This document shows, one piece after another, positions 13,124 to 19,584 of a DNA stretch of 19,584 bases (positions are counted from its first letter, which is position 1; each line of letters starts with the position of its first letter). The position numbers and the translations under genes were made by a program. The DNA is from JAUWVG01 sp964633715 (GTDB lineage Bacteria; Acidobacteriota; Aminicenantia; Aminicenantales; Aminicenantaceae): contig CAZWHQ010000061.1 of the NCBI GenBank assembly GCA_964633715.1, positions 1 through 19,584 of the forward strand, in the 5' to 3' direction. The notes beneath the pieces are model-generated. The model worked only from the letters and a program-made list of their open reading frames with translations, made no database searches and was not told the DNA's origin.

Positions 13124-15307
13124 ATGAAATACCTTTCAGCCGCTCTACTCTTAATTATGTTGATCTGTATTGGCCTTCCAACTTCGCTCCTCTCAGAGGA
13201 AAATATCGGCATCCCTGAAGCTATAGCATTAAAGCTTGAGGCAGGCGAGGGGATCCAGCTTGACGGAGTCCTCGATGAAACAATCTGGCAAAGAACACTG
13301 TCCATCGGTCCCCTGCGCATGGTGGAACCGGATGAAGATGCCGAGGCGAGCGAAAAAACTGAAGTCCGGGTAGCCGTCACAGTGGATGCCCTTTACTTTG
13401 GTATCATCTGTTATGATAGTGCCCCTGAAAAGATCATCAGCTTCACCATGCAAAGAGATGCGGAACTTCGGGGAGAAGACCATATCAAAATTGTTCTAGA
13501 TACGTTCTTGAACGGCCGGACGGGTTATGTGTTTGCTGTCAATCCGAATGGCGCCAGGATGGACGGATTGATCGCACGGGAAGGAGAGGGGGAGGATAGA
13601 GACTGGGATGGTATCTGGGAGGCGAAAGTTCAGCGAATAAGTGAAGGATGGAGTGCGGAGATCTATATCCCCATCAAAACTCTTCGTTTTAAGGCTGGAT
13701 TGAACCAGTGGGGTTTTAATGTAGAACGCAGAATACAGAGACACTTGGAAACCAACCGCTGGGCCACTCCGATCCGTAATTATAAAGTGACTCATATCAG
13801 CCAAGGAGGGCTCTTAACGTCAATACCTGAATTCCAGCAGGGATTAGGTTTGACAGTGCGTCCCTATATAACGGCCAGCCAAACCAGGGAGAATCCTTCA
13901 GCTTCCACTGTTTATGATGTCCAGCCCGGATTGGATGTTCTAAAAAATTTCGGTGGAAATGTGACCGGTCTTTTGAGTGTCAACACAGACTTTGCAGAGA
14001 CTGAAGTCGATACTCGCCGGGTGAATTTGACTCGGTTCCCTCTTTTTTTTCCGGAGAAAAGGACGTTTTTTCTGGAAGGATCGGATATCTTTAACTTTGG
14101 GCTTGGAATGGGATTTCACCGCGATCGGGATGTTGTCCCCTTTTTCAGCCGGCGGATCGGACTACTTGAAGGAGAAGCGATCCCCTTGGATCTTTCCATT
14201 AAAGCGACAGGAAGTTTGGGCGGGCTGAATTTCGGGATTTTGGATTCTCTTACACGCCGAGTGGACGGTCTAACACCAAGCAATAATCTCTTTGCAGCGC
14301 GGATTAATCAGAATCTTCTGACTGAGTCAAGATTGGGATTACTTGTTACAGCCGGGGATCCTCTAGGACGGGGAAATTCATGGTTGATCGGTGGAGACTT
14401 TGTCTATAAGACGTCCCAGCTCAAAGGAAATAAGAACCTGATGTTTGGCGCCTGGGGTCTTGTCTCCAACAGAGAGGGATTAGGATCTGATCGAACCGCA
14501 TTTGGCGTGGCTGTTGATTATCCGAATGACCTCTGGAACATCTCGTTTAATGCCAAACGAATCGGGGCTGATTTTGATCCCTCTCTTGGATTTGTCCCGT
14601 GGGCTGGAATTTACAAGGCGAATTTGAATTTTATGTACAAGCCCCGTCCCAAATGGTCCTGGCTGCGCCAGATGCAAAATGAACTGTTCACCCAGATCGT
14701 GACCGATTTAGATGGGAAAGTCTACCAGTGGCGGATTTTTTTAGCGCCTCTCAACTGGAATCTGGAAAGTGGTGACAGAATCGAGTTCAATATCGTTCCC
14801 ACCATGGAGCGTGTGCCTGAGCGGTTTGATCTGACGGATGATGTCTATGTCCATGAGGGCACATATCACTGGACAAGGTACAGGATTGAATGGGCATCTT
14901 CGTCCAAACGAAGGTTTACTGGCAGGATGTCGTGGTGGTTTGGGACTTTTTATGATGGACATATGAACCAGTACCAGGCGGATGTGACATGGCGGCTTTC
15001 CCACCGCTTGAACCTGGCGTTGGAAGGAGAATTGAACAAGGGGGAACTTCCTTCGGGATTGACCGATATTCTTCTGATGAGAGGAAAAATCAATGTCTTT
15101 ATCAATCCTGATTTTCAGATCATCAGCTATCTGCAGTACGACAACCAGAGCCGCTCACTGGGAATGAACACACGCATTCGGTGGACCTACCGCAGCCTGC
15201 TGGATGTTTTTCTCGTGTATAATCGAAACTGGATCGAGATAGACCATCGCTTCTCACCTGAACTCAACCAGTTTTTTATTAAGGTTCAATATTCCTGGCG
15301 CCGATAA
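13124..15307 (+). CDS. outer-membrane-type protein with CBM9-like and DUF5916 domains
   Basis: The chosen start at 13124 gives 727 aa with a clear signal peptide (MKYLSAALLLIMLICIG, cleavage near TSLLS) and AGAAGGAA upstream. The frame is open from 13049, but that longer version would begin inside the promoter and bury the signal peptide. About residues 30-220 form a carbohydrate-binding family 9-like beta sandwich: LDGVLDETIWQ, then VTVDALYFGIICYD, DHIKIVLDTF and GWSAEIYIPIKTLRF. The rest is DUF5916, with alternating beta strands rich in aromatics, FPLFFPEKRTFFLEGSDIF as a family hallmark, and an aromatic C-terminal strand ending FIKVQYSWRR, typical of a beta barrel. Role unknown: carbohydrate or glycoconjugate binding at the outer membrane is likely from the domains. 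A cytosolic glycosidase-like gene follows 94 bp later. Confidence 0.85.
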   Translation: MKYLSAALLLIMLICIGLPTSLLSEENIGIPEAIALKLEAGEGIQLDGVLDETIWQRTLSIGPLRMVEPDEDAEASEKTEVRVAVTVDALYFGIICYDSAPEKIISFTMQRDAELRGEDHIKIVLDTFLNGRTGYVFAVNPNGARMDGLIAREGEGEDRDWDGIWEAKVQRISEGWSAEIYIPIKTLRFKAGLNQWGFNVERRIQRHLETNRWATPIRNYKVTHISQGGLLTSIPEFQQGLGLTVRPYITASQTRENPSASTVYDVQPGLDVLKNFGGNVTGLLSVNTDFAETEVDTRRVNLTRFPLFFPEKRTFFLEGSDIFNFGLGMGFHRDRDVVPFFSRRIGLLEGEAIPLDLSIKATGSLGGLNFGILDSLTRRVDGLTPSNNLFAARINQNLLTESRLGLLVTAGDPLGRGNSWLIGGDFVYKTSQLKGNKNLMFGAWGLVSNREGLGSDRTAFGVAVDYPNDLWNISFNAKRIGADFDPSLGFVPWAGIYKANLNFMYKPRPKWSWLRQMQNELFTQIVTDLDGKVYQWRIFLAPLNWNLESGDRIEFNIVPTMERVPERFDLTDDVYVHEGTYHWTRYRIEWASSSKRRFTGRMSWWFGTFYDGHMNQYQADVTWRLSHRLNLALEGELNKGELPSGLTDILLMRGKINVFINPDFQIISYLQYDNQSRSLGMNTRIRWTYRSLLDVFLVYNRNWIEIDHRFSPELNQFFIKVQYSWRR

Positions 15308-15334
15308 TACGTCTTGGAAAAAGAATTGTTATAA

Positions 15335-15363
15335 TTGCCCTTTGTATAATTCTATTATATAAA
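15335..15363 (+). promoter_or_regulatory. candidate promoter in the 94-bp gap before the glycosidase-like gene
   Basis: TTGCCC at 15335-15340, a 17-bp spacer, then TATAAA at 15358-15363, 38 bp before the ATG. Other TATAAT-like words at 15330 and 15345 have no suitable -35. No terminator is visible after the DUF5916 gene, so readthrough is also possible. Confidence 0.35.
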
Positions 15364-15401
15364 GACAACAGCTTTTTCGATAATTCCGGCTATCAAAAAA
15401 A

Positions 15402-16994
15402 ATGAGTGATATGACCTTTATAAAGACCGGCTTTCCTGAATTTGATAATTTTTATCCAAAAATAAAATCCTTCCTTGTACAGGATGTTTTGGATGTCGTG
15501 GTTGACGGACAAAGGATTCGCGGGTACAGGACGCCGGATACAAAATCCATCTGGATCAGAGATTACAGCGACATGCTGCGGGGGCTAAAGTACTTCGAGG
15601 AGGATCTGAAAAGTACGGTCGAGCATTTTGCCCAAACACAGGCTGAGAACGGACGGATCTTTGACTACTTTACAACTTTCCCAGAGAAGCTGCCGTGTGA
15701 GAAGGAGAATTGGACCAAGTATGTCCGTGTTCCTGTAGAAGCCGATGTTGAATTCCGCTTTGTCAAGGCCGCCTATTTGGCCTGGCAGGCGGCGGGAGAC
15801 GATGTCTGGATCCGACGGCTTCTGCCCCGCCTGGACCGGGCGCTTCGCTATGCAATCACGCATCCCTGGCGCTGGGATGAGAAAACAAAACTTATAAAAA
15901 GAGCTTATACGATAGACACTTGGGATTTTGCCTTCACAGCGGGTTTGTGTGATTGGCTCCAGTTCCAGATTACGGATGATACGTTTTGGGGAATCATGCA
16001 CGGAGATAACAGCGGTTATTATGAGGCTCTTCAAAAACTGGCGTATCTTTACGATTATTTTGGAAAATACGACCTTGCCCGTAGCAGCAGGCGGCGTGCG
16101 GAGAATTTAAAAACTCAAATGAACAAAATCTGCTGGGGGGGGGATTTTTATACACATTTTGTGAAATTAACACCCGTGGATATCCAGGGTGTCGATGAAT
16201 CGGAACAGCTGAGTCTAAGCAATCCCATGGATATCAACCGAGGTGTACCCACACATGAAATGGCCGCCTCAATTTTACGGGAATATTTAAAGAGAAAAAG
16301 CCGGTCCCGTGCCTTTGCCGAATGGTTTTCCATCGATCCTCCATTCCCGGATGGGATATTTGGAGACGAAAAATTGAAAAAGGGGGCGTACATCAACGGA
16401 GGCATTATGCCTCTTATGGGTGGAGAACTTGCAAAAGCAGCCTTTGACCACGGATTCGAGGAATACGGAGTAGACATTTTACGGAGATATTTCGATATGA
16501 TAGACAAGACCGGAGAAACCTATCTCTGGTATTTTCCCGATGGGACTCCCTCCAGCCAGGAGACGAGCACCAGTCCTGAGGCCACACCTACCGATGGATG
16601 GGGCTCGAGTGCCATGCTTTATGCTTTATTTGAAGGACTGGCTGGCGTTGAGGACAGGTTGAAACTCTTCGAGGTTGCAAAGCTGTCTCCACGCTGGACC
16701 GCTGCAGGTGTTAAAGAAGCTGAAGTCCGTATATGTTATGCCAATTCAGGTGCGGAAATCGGCTACTTATACCATGTTGATGCAGACAGCCTCTCTCTCG
16801 ATGTGGAATGCCCAGGGAGTGATGTGGATTTTCACCTCTTACTCCCAAAACATTCTTCTGCCAAAACTGTCCTGGCGGACGGCGTTGAGATTGAGTTTGA
16901 GTCCGCTCGGATCGAAAAAAGCTTTTATGTTGATTTTTCTCTTTCTGCTGTCGGTAAAACCTCCATTAAAGTTCTTTTGTTTGACGGATCCTAA
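15402..16994 (+). CDS. six-hairpin glycosidase-like protein, cytosolic
   Basis: A 530-aa protein without a signal peptide or membrane segment. The pattern of repeated helical hairpins and motifs such as SIWIRDYSDMLRG (49-61), RAYTIDTWDFAFTAG, YINGGIMPLMGGELAKAAF and DGWGSSAMLYALFEGLAGV resembles the (alpha/alpha)6 barrel of inverting glycosidases. The last motif and the following roughly 100-residue beta domain recall the end of alpha-L-rhamnosidases (GH78). I cannot assign a family or the catalytic acids with certainty. Candidates are Asp54 near the WxRD motif and Asp/Glu in the TWDF and GDEKLKKG regions. No Shine-Dalgarno sequence precedes the ATG, and a second ATG lies three codons later. 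A run of nine G at 16135-16143 sits in the coding frame. The stop codon overlaps that of the convergent trpB2 gene. Confidence 0.7.
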   Translation: MSDMTFIKTGFPEFDNFYPKIKSFLVQDVLDVVVDGQRIRGYRTPDTKSIWIRDYSDMLRGLKYFEEDLKSTVEHFAQTQAENGRIFDYFTTFPEKLPCEKENWTKYVRVPVEADVEFRFVKAAYLAWQAAGDDVWIRRLLPRLDRALRYAITHPWRWDEKTKLIKRAYTIDTWDFAFTAGLCDWLQFQITDDTFWGIMHGDNSGYYEALQKLAYLYDYFGKYDLARSSRRRAENLKTQMNKICWGGDFYTHFVKLTPVDIQGVDESEQLSLSNPMDINRGVPTHEMAASILREYLKRKSRSRAFAEWFSIDPPFPDGIFGDEKLKKGAYINGGIMPLMGGELAKAAFDHGFEEYGVDILRRYFDMIDKTGETYLWYFPDGTPSSQETSTSPEATPTDGWGSSAMLYALFEGLAGVEDRLKLFEVAKLSPRWTAAGVKEAEVRICYANSGAEIGYLYHVDADSLSLDVECPGSDVDFHLLLPKHSSAKTVLADGVEIEFESARIEKSFYVDFSLSAVGKTSIKVLLFDGS

Positions 16995-18319
16995 CAGAAT
17001 GGACCTGAGTCTGCAGGTCCTGATGAAGAACTTTTGTTTTTCGAATTTTTCTCATAGGCGTTGATATCCAAGAAGCCGTGGCCCGAGAGGTTAAACAAGA
17101 TGACAGTTTCCTTGTTTTCTTCTTTGGCAAGAAGAGCCTCATCGACAGCCGCCGCGACAGCGTGGGCTGATTCGGGGGCCGGAAGAATCCCCTCAGTCCT
17201 GAGAAAGAGTTTGGCTGCGTCGAATACCTTTTCTTCGGGATAGGCCACGGGATCGACGATCCCTGTGTGAACAAGGTGACTGACAAGAGGGGCCATTCCG
17301 TGGTACCGGAGTCCCCCGGCATGGATAGGAGGCGGGACAAAGTCCATTCCTAAGGAATACATATAAAGCAGGGGAGTGAGACCGACGCTGTCACCAAAAT
17401 CGTATTTCAACTCTCCGGTTGTCAGAGTCGCACATACTTCAGGTTCAACGGCGACAAAGCGGGCTGTCCTTTGGCCGTTCAGGTTGTGGCGGACAAACGG
17501 AAAAGCCAGTCCTGAAAAATTTGAACCACCGCCGACACAGCCGATAACGACATCCGGAGTGAGCCCGATTTCCTTAAGCTGCTCTTCGGCCTCTAGACCG
17601 ATAACACTCTGGTGCATCAAAACACTGTCGAGAACCGAGCCGAGCGAGTACTTCACGCCTTCGTTTTTAGCTGCTGTTTCAACGGCTTCAGAAATGGCGA
17701 TGCCCAGGCTTCCAGGATGATCTGGATCGACCTCGAAGAATTTTTTACCCGAGTCGGTAGTGCTGCTGGGACTTTCTTTGACATTAGCGCCGTAAAGTTC
17801 CATGAGAATCCGCCTTCCGGGTTTTTGCCTGAAACTGATGCGGACCATAAACACATCGACATTTACACCGAACTCAGAGCCGGCGTGCGCGAGGGCCGAT
17901 CCCCACTGTCCGGCACCTGTTTCTGTCGCGAGTGTTTTCACCCCTTCCTCAGCTGCCAGGTAAGCCTGGACAAGTGCCGTGTTGCTTTTATGGCTTCCTG
18001 TGGGACCTACACCTTCGAATTTATAGAGGATGTGGGCTGGAGTTTGCAGTTTATTTTTGAGCGCTGAGGCATAGACTAGAGGTGTGGGCCTGTAGACTGA
18101 AAAAGCATCGAGGATTTTTTGAGGAATGGGGATGAACCGCTCTGTGCTTCCCTCGTGTTGAATAAGGCCCATGGGGAAGAGAGGAAGCAGATCATCGGGT
18201 GTGATAGGTTCTTTTGTTCCAGGGTGAAGCGGGGGCTTGGTGGGTTCTGGAAGGTCCGCCTTGAGATTGTAAAAATTTGAGGGTAAATACTCTTGGTTTC
18301 TTGAAGCAAATCGTTTCAT
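16991..18319 (-). CDS. trpB: TrpB2-type tryptophan synthase beta chain, stand-alone
   Basis: PLP enzyme joining serine (or phosphoserine-type donors in some TrpB2) with indole to give tryptophan. Markers are Lys111 in EGVGPTGSHKSNTA (Schiff base), TETGAGQWGSALAHAG, the phosphate-binding loop GCVGGGSNFSG, and FNLSGHGFLDINAY near the end. The N-terminal part MKRFASRNQEYLPSNFYNL and the FPMGLIQHEGS segment are typical of TrpB2, not the TrpA-bound TrpB1. No trpA or other trp gene is in the window. The start at 18319 is chosen for its Shine-Dalgarno AAGGAG (18333-18328). A longer frame from 18412 runs through the leader region and is not used. An 18-residue tail rich in S, K and N and ending GPFC follows the conserved core. 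The 442-aa length is normal. It is preceded by a Trp-codon leader ORF and attenuator-like folds. Confidence 0.93.
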   Translation of the reverse strand: MKRFASRNQEYLPSNFYNLKADLPEPTKPPLHPGTKEPITPDDLLPLFPMGLIQHEGSTERFIPIPQKILDAFSVYRPTPLVYASALKNKLQTPAHILYKFEGVGPTGSHKSNTALVQAYLAAEEGVKTLATETGAGQWGSALAHAGSEFGVNVDVFMVRISFRQKPGRRILMELYGANVKESPSSTTDSGKKFFEVDPDHPGSLGIAISEAVETAAKNEGVKYSLGSVLDSVLMHQSVIGLEAEEQLKEIGLTPDVVIGCVGGGSNFSGLAFPFVRHNLNGQRTARFVAVEPEVCATLTTGELKYDFGDSVGLTPLLYMYSLGMDFVPPPIHAGGLRYHGMAPLVSHLVHTGIVDPVAYPEEKVFDAAKLFLRTEGILPAPESAHAVAAAVDEALLAKEENKETVILFNLSGHGFLDINAYEKNSKNKSSSSGPADSGPFC

Positions 18320-18323
18320 GTGA

Positions 18324-18466
18324 AATTCTCCTTTTGTGGTAGATAGAATTGTCTCTGGTTTGGAAAAATTACAGATGGATGGATAGATTATTAGGCGGAG
18401 AGGTCCGCCCACCAGTTGGAGGAGGTGGTGATGAATGACTGGTTAATAAAATCTATCTTTTTCATG
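18324..18466 (-). promoter_or_regulatory. trp attenuator-like leader RNA with alternative pairings
   Basis: On the minus-strand RNA: (a) ACCAGU (18443-18438) pairs with ACUGGU (18416-18411), which contains the first Trp codon. (b) GGCGGA (18409-18404) pairs with UCCGCC (18399-18394), loop 4, just after the Trp codons. (c) GAUAGAU (18457-18451) plus UAUUA (18448-18444) pair with UAAUA plus AUCUAUC (18393-18382), 12 bp with a 2-nt bulge. (d) AGAUAGA (18458-18452) can instead pair with UCUAUCU (18347-18341). (e) AAUUCU (18350-18345) pairs with AGAAUU (18329-18324), taking in the end of the trpB2 Shine-Dalgarno. Pairings c and d exclude each other, as do d and e. No hairpin is followed by a U tract, so control may be at ribosome access or by Rho. 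The pairs are seen; the mechanism is inferred. Confidence 0.6.
18391..18465 (-). CDS. trpL: 24-aa Trp-rich leader peptide upstream of trpB2
   Basis: The minus-strand ORF runs from ATG at 18465-18463 to TAA at 18393-18391. The product begins MKKIDFINQ and ends SSNWWADLSA, with two adjacent TGG codons (18414-18409) five codons before the end. This is the layout of a trp operon leader peptide: short, with tandem Trp codons near the stop, directly before a tryptophan-synthesis gene. There is no Shine-Dalgarno sequence, but a near-consensus promoter ends 9 nt before the ATG, so the transcript should start at or 1-3 nt before it (leaderless). A leaderless trpL is known in Sinorhizobium (from memory). 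The stop lies 71 bp before the trpB2 start. The symbol trpL is given by function and position, not by sequence homology. Confidence 0.8.
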   Translation of the reverse strand: MKKIDFINQSFITTSSNWWADLSA

Positions 18467-18474
18467 AAACGCTA

Positions 18475-18503
18475 ATATTATTTCAGCTTTATATCGATGT
18501 CAA
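18475..18503 (-). promoter_or_regulatory. strong promoter of the trp leader/trpB2 transcript
   Basis: On the minus strand a perfect TTGACA (18503-18498), a 17-bp spacer, and TAATAT (18480-18475, one mismatch). Transcription should start near 18468-18466, right at the leader ATG (18465). A 10-bp palindrome TTTCATGAAA (18460-18469) spans this point and could be an operator. Confidence 0.75.
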
Positions 18504-18517
18504 GGTTTTTTTGGATT

Positions 18518-18546
18518 TTGACAAGATGTTTTTATTGTGATATTCA
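18518..18546 (+). promoter_or_regulatory. promoter of the YbaK-like gene, predicting a leaderless mRNA
   Basis: Perfect TTGACA at 18518-18523, 17 bp, then TATTCA at 18541-18546 preceded by TGA (extended -10). Only 7 nt separate the -10 from the ATG at 18554, so transcription would start at about the start codon. This agrees with the absence of a Shine-Dalgarno sequence. It is divergent from the trpB2 leader promoter, with the two -35 boxes 14 bp apart. Confidence 0.55.
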
Positions 18547-18553
18547 ATTTTGA

Positions 18554-19060
18554 ATGACAGATAAAACATCCCAAGAGATAGAAAAAAATGTTCTGGAAGT
18601 TTTAGACAACCTCCTGATTCCATATGAGATTCATCACCACCCACCGGTTTATACAGTTGAGCAGGCGGAGGCGCACTGGGAGACAATCAAGGGGACACAC
18701 TGCAAAAATCTCTTTGTCCGGAACAAAAAGGGAAACCGCCATTATCTTGTAATATTGGAAAGCCGGAAACGGGCGGACTTGAGAGATATGAACAGCAGGT
18801 TAGGAGAAGACAGGCTCAGTTTTGCCTCTCCCGAAAGATTGAAACGTAATCTGGATTTAGAGCCGGGAGCGGTATCGCCTTTTGGCCTGATCAATGATAA
18901 AGAGAAAAATGTCCAGGTTGTGCTGGATAAGGATTTAAAAGAAGCGGAATGGCTGAGTTTTCATCCAAATGTCAATACGGCTACGGTCACAATAACATTT
19001 TCTGATTTTGAGAAATTTTTAGAGTGGTGCGGAAATCCTCTCCGCACCCTCACCATATAA
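18554..19060 (+). CDS. YbaK/ProX-type aminoacyl-tRNA deacylase
   Basis: A 168-aa YbaK-superfamily protein, closest by motifs to the stand-alone ProXp-ala/PrdX group, which removes alanine mischarged onto tRNA-Pro. Motifs: Lys51 in CKNLFVRNKKGNRHYLV (conserved lysine), VSPFGLIND at 107-115, and HPNVNTATVTI at 137-147, which lines the active site in the family. The N-terminal EVLDNLLIPYEIHHHPPVYTVEQA is also typical. Full length for the family and cytosolic. No Shine-Dalgarno is visible and a promoter abuts the start, so it may be translated from a leaderless mRNA. The lipoprotein gene follows 21 bp after its stop, probably as an operon, though I see no functional link. Confidence 0.88.
   Translation: MTDKTSQEIEKNVLEVLDNLLIPYEIHHHPPVYTVEQAEAHWETIKGTHCKNLFVRNKKGNRHYLVILESRKRADLRDMNSRLGEDRLSFASPERLKRNLDLEPGAVSPFGLINDKEKNVQVVLDKDLKEAEWLSFHPNVNTATVTITFSDFEKFLEWCGNPLRTLTI
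19026..19048. other. GC-rich hairpin at the end of the YbaK-like gene
   Basis: GGTGCGGA (19026-19033) and TCCGCACC (19041-19048) form a perfect 8-bp stem with a 7-nt loop inside the last codons of the deacylase gene, 33 nt before the lipoprotein start. There is no U tract, so it is not an intrinsic terminator. It could stabilise or separate the two coding parts of the transcript. Confidence 0.5.
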
Positions 19061-19081
19061 ATTGAAAAGAGTGAGGTGAAG

Positions 19082-19567
19082 ATGAGAAAAATAAGTTTGA
19101 TTGTGTTGATCGCGGTGATTTTAATTTTTGTGTCCTGCGGCAAAAAAGCTGAGGAGCCGGAGGCTCAAGAGCCGGTCGTCCAAGAGCCAAGTGAATTTCA
19201 AGAACCCGACCACCTGACGGTCCAGCATATTCTCATCTCCTTTCAGGGCGCGCCGAGGATGACTGGAGTTACGCGGACTTTGGAAGAAGCCGAAGAGTTG
19301 GCCAAGGAAATATTAAAACGGGCCCAAGCCGGAGAAGACTTTGATGCGATGGTTAAAGAGTACACGAATGATCAACACCCCGGAATCTACAAGATGGCCA
19401 ACATCGATGTGACTCCGGATGAAGATGCAGGAGAATTTTCAAGGAGCAGGATGGTTAAAGCTTTTGGCGATGTTTGTTTCAGTCTGAGAGTGGGTGAGAT
19501 CGGTATGACTGATTACAGTGCTGAAACAAGTCCCTATGGCTGGCATATAATCAAAAGACTCGATTAA
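19082..19567 (+). CDS. parvulin-type peptidyl-prolyl isomerase lipoprotein
   Basis: A 161-aa exported lipoprotein: MRKISLIVLIAVILIFVSC with the lipobox ending at Cys19, then a Glu/Pro-rich linker (about 20-45) with repeated QEP units. A rotamase domain of the PpiC/parvulin type fills about 46-161. Its hallmarks are VQHILISFQGA at the start, an EAEELAKEILKRAQAGEDFDAMVKEYT helix, a turn with FSLRVGEIG, and the end SPYGWHIIKRLD. It should assist protein folding on the periplasmic side of a membrane. The ATG at 19082 is preferred, with GAGG 5 nt upstream. A GTG at 19076 would add two residues. The frame ends at a TAA well before the window end. It is short for the family and has no N-terminal chaperone (SurA/PrsA-like) part. 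Confidence 0.88.
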   Translation: MRKISLIVLIAVILIFVSCGKKAEEPEAQEPVVQEPSEFQEPDHLTVQHILISFQGAPRMTGVTRTLEEAEELAKEILKRAQAGEDFDAMVKEYTNDQHPGIYKMANIDVTPDEDAGEFSRSRMVKAFGDVCFSLRVGEIGMTDYSAETSPYGWHIIKRLD

Positions 19568-19584
19568 AGGATTGGGGCCTGGCT

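Noticed and set aside
18391..18412. Longer trpB2 start (GTG at 18412), adding 31 residues
   Set aside because: It lies inside the leader ORF region in another frame, lacks a ribosome-binding site, and the added residues do not look like the start of TrpB2. The ATG at 18319 has AAGGAG and the typical N-terminus.
19026..19048. Hairpin at the end of the deacylase gene as a terminator
   Set aside because: It lies within coding sequence and no T run follows on either strand.
1..19584. CRISPR arrays, rRNA, transposase genes, phage genes or an origin
   Set aside because: No regular direct-repeat arrays, no rRNA-like stretches and no transposase, integrase or replication proteins were found in any reading frame examined.

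Overview
The window reads as a bacterial chromosome segment of moderate GC with short intergenic gaps and genes on both strands. It carries a complete selenocysteine (Sec) toolkit, a CHAT-domain protein beside an ECF sigma/anti-sigma pair, a large SSS symporter, a CBM9-like/DUF5916 outer-membrane-type protein and a stand-alone TrpB2. From memory this mix fits Acidobacteriota or Candidatus Aminicenantes and relatives. That placement is an inference from gene content only.

Bases 1-4928 look like a signalling or envelope block. It holds the CHAT-protease part of a probable TPR-CHAT protein (+), meeting tail to tail with an ECF sigma factor and membrane anti-sigma pair (-). Two small cysteine-rich genes follow (+): a secreted protein with ten cysteines and a DnaJ-type zinc-finger miniprotein. 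Then comes a minus-strand pair, a PrsW-like intramembrane protease and a small unknown protein. PrsW enzymes are known to cleave membrane anti-sigma factors, so the PrsW and the sigma/anti-sigma pair could act together.

Bases 5033-10655 (-) form the selenium block, in transcription order: a 61-aa protein ending NCQLGCFL, a P-loop ATPase with a Cys cluster, then selA, selD, selB and the tRNA-Sec gene. selD and selB overlap by ATGA, and the tRNA starts 5 nt after the selB stop. No selenoprotein gene was recognised here, so the users of the system lie elsewhere.

Bases 10713-16994 hold a 25-bp perfect inverted repeat with a 94-bp spacer touching the stop codon of the SSS symporter gene (-). Next are divergent promoters with a 9-bp direct repeat between them, the DUF5916 gene (+) and a cytosolic six-hairpin-glycosidase-like protein (+).

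Bases 16991-18503 (-) hold the most interesting find. The trpB2 gene is preceded by a 24-codon leader ORF with tandem Trp codons near its end. The leader sits directly behind a near-consensus promoter and is flanked by mutually exclusive RNA pairings that can reach the trpB2 ribosome-binding site. This looks like a Trp-sensing attenuator that controls a lone TrpB2, possibly at translation and possibly from a leaderless leader ORF. The window ends with a ProX/YbaK-type tRNA deacylase (+), also possibly leaderless, and a parvulin-type PPIase lipoprotein (+).
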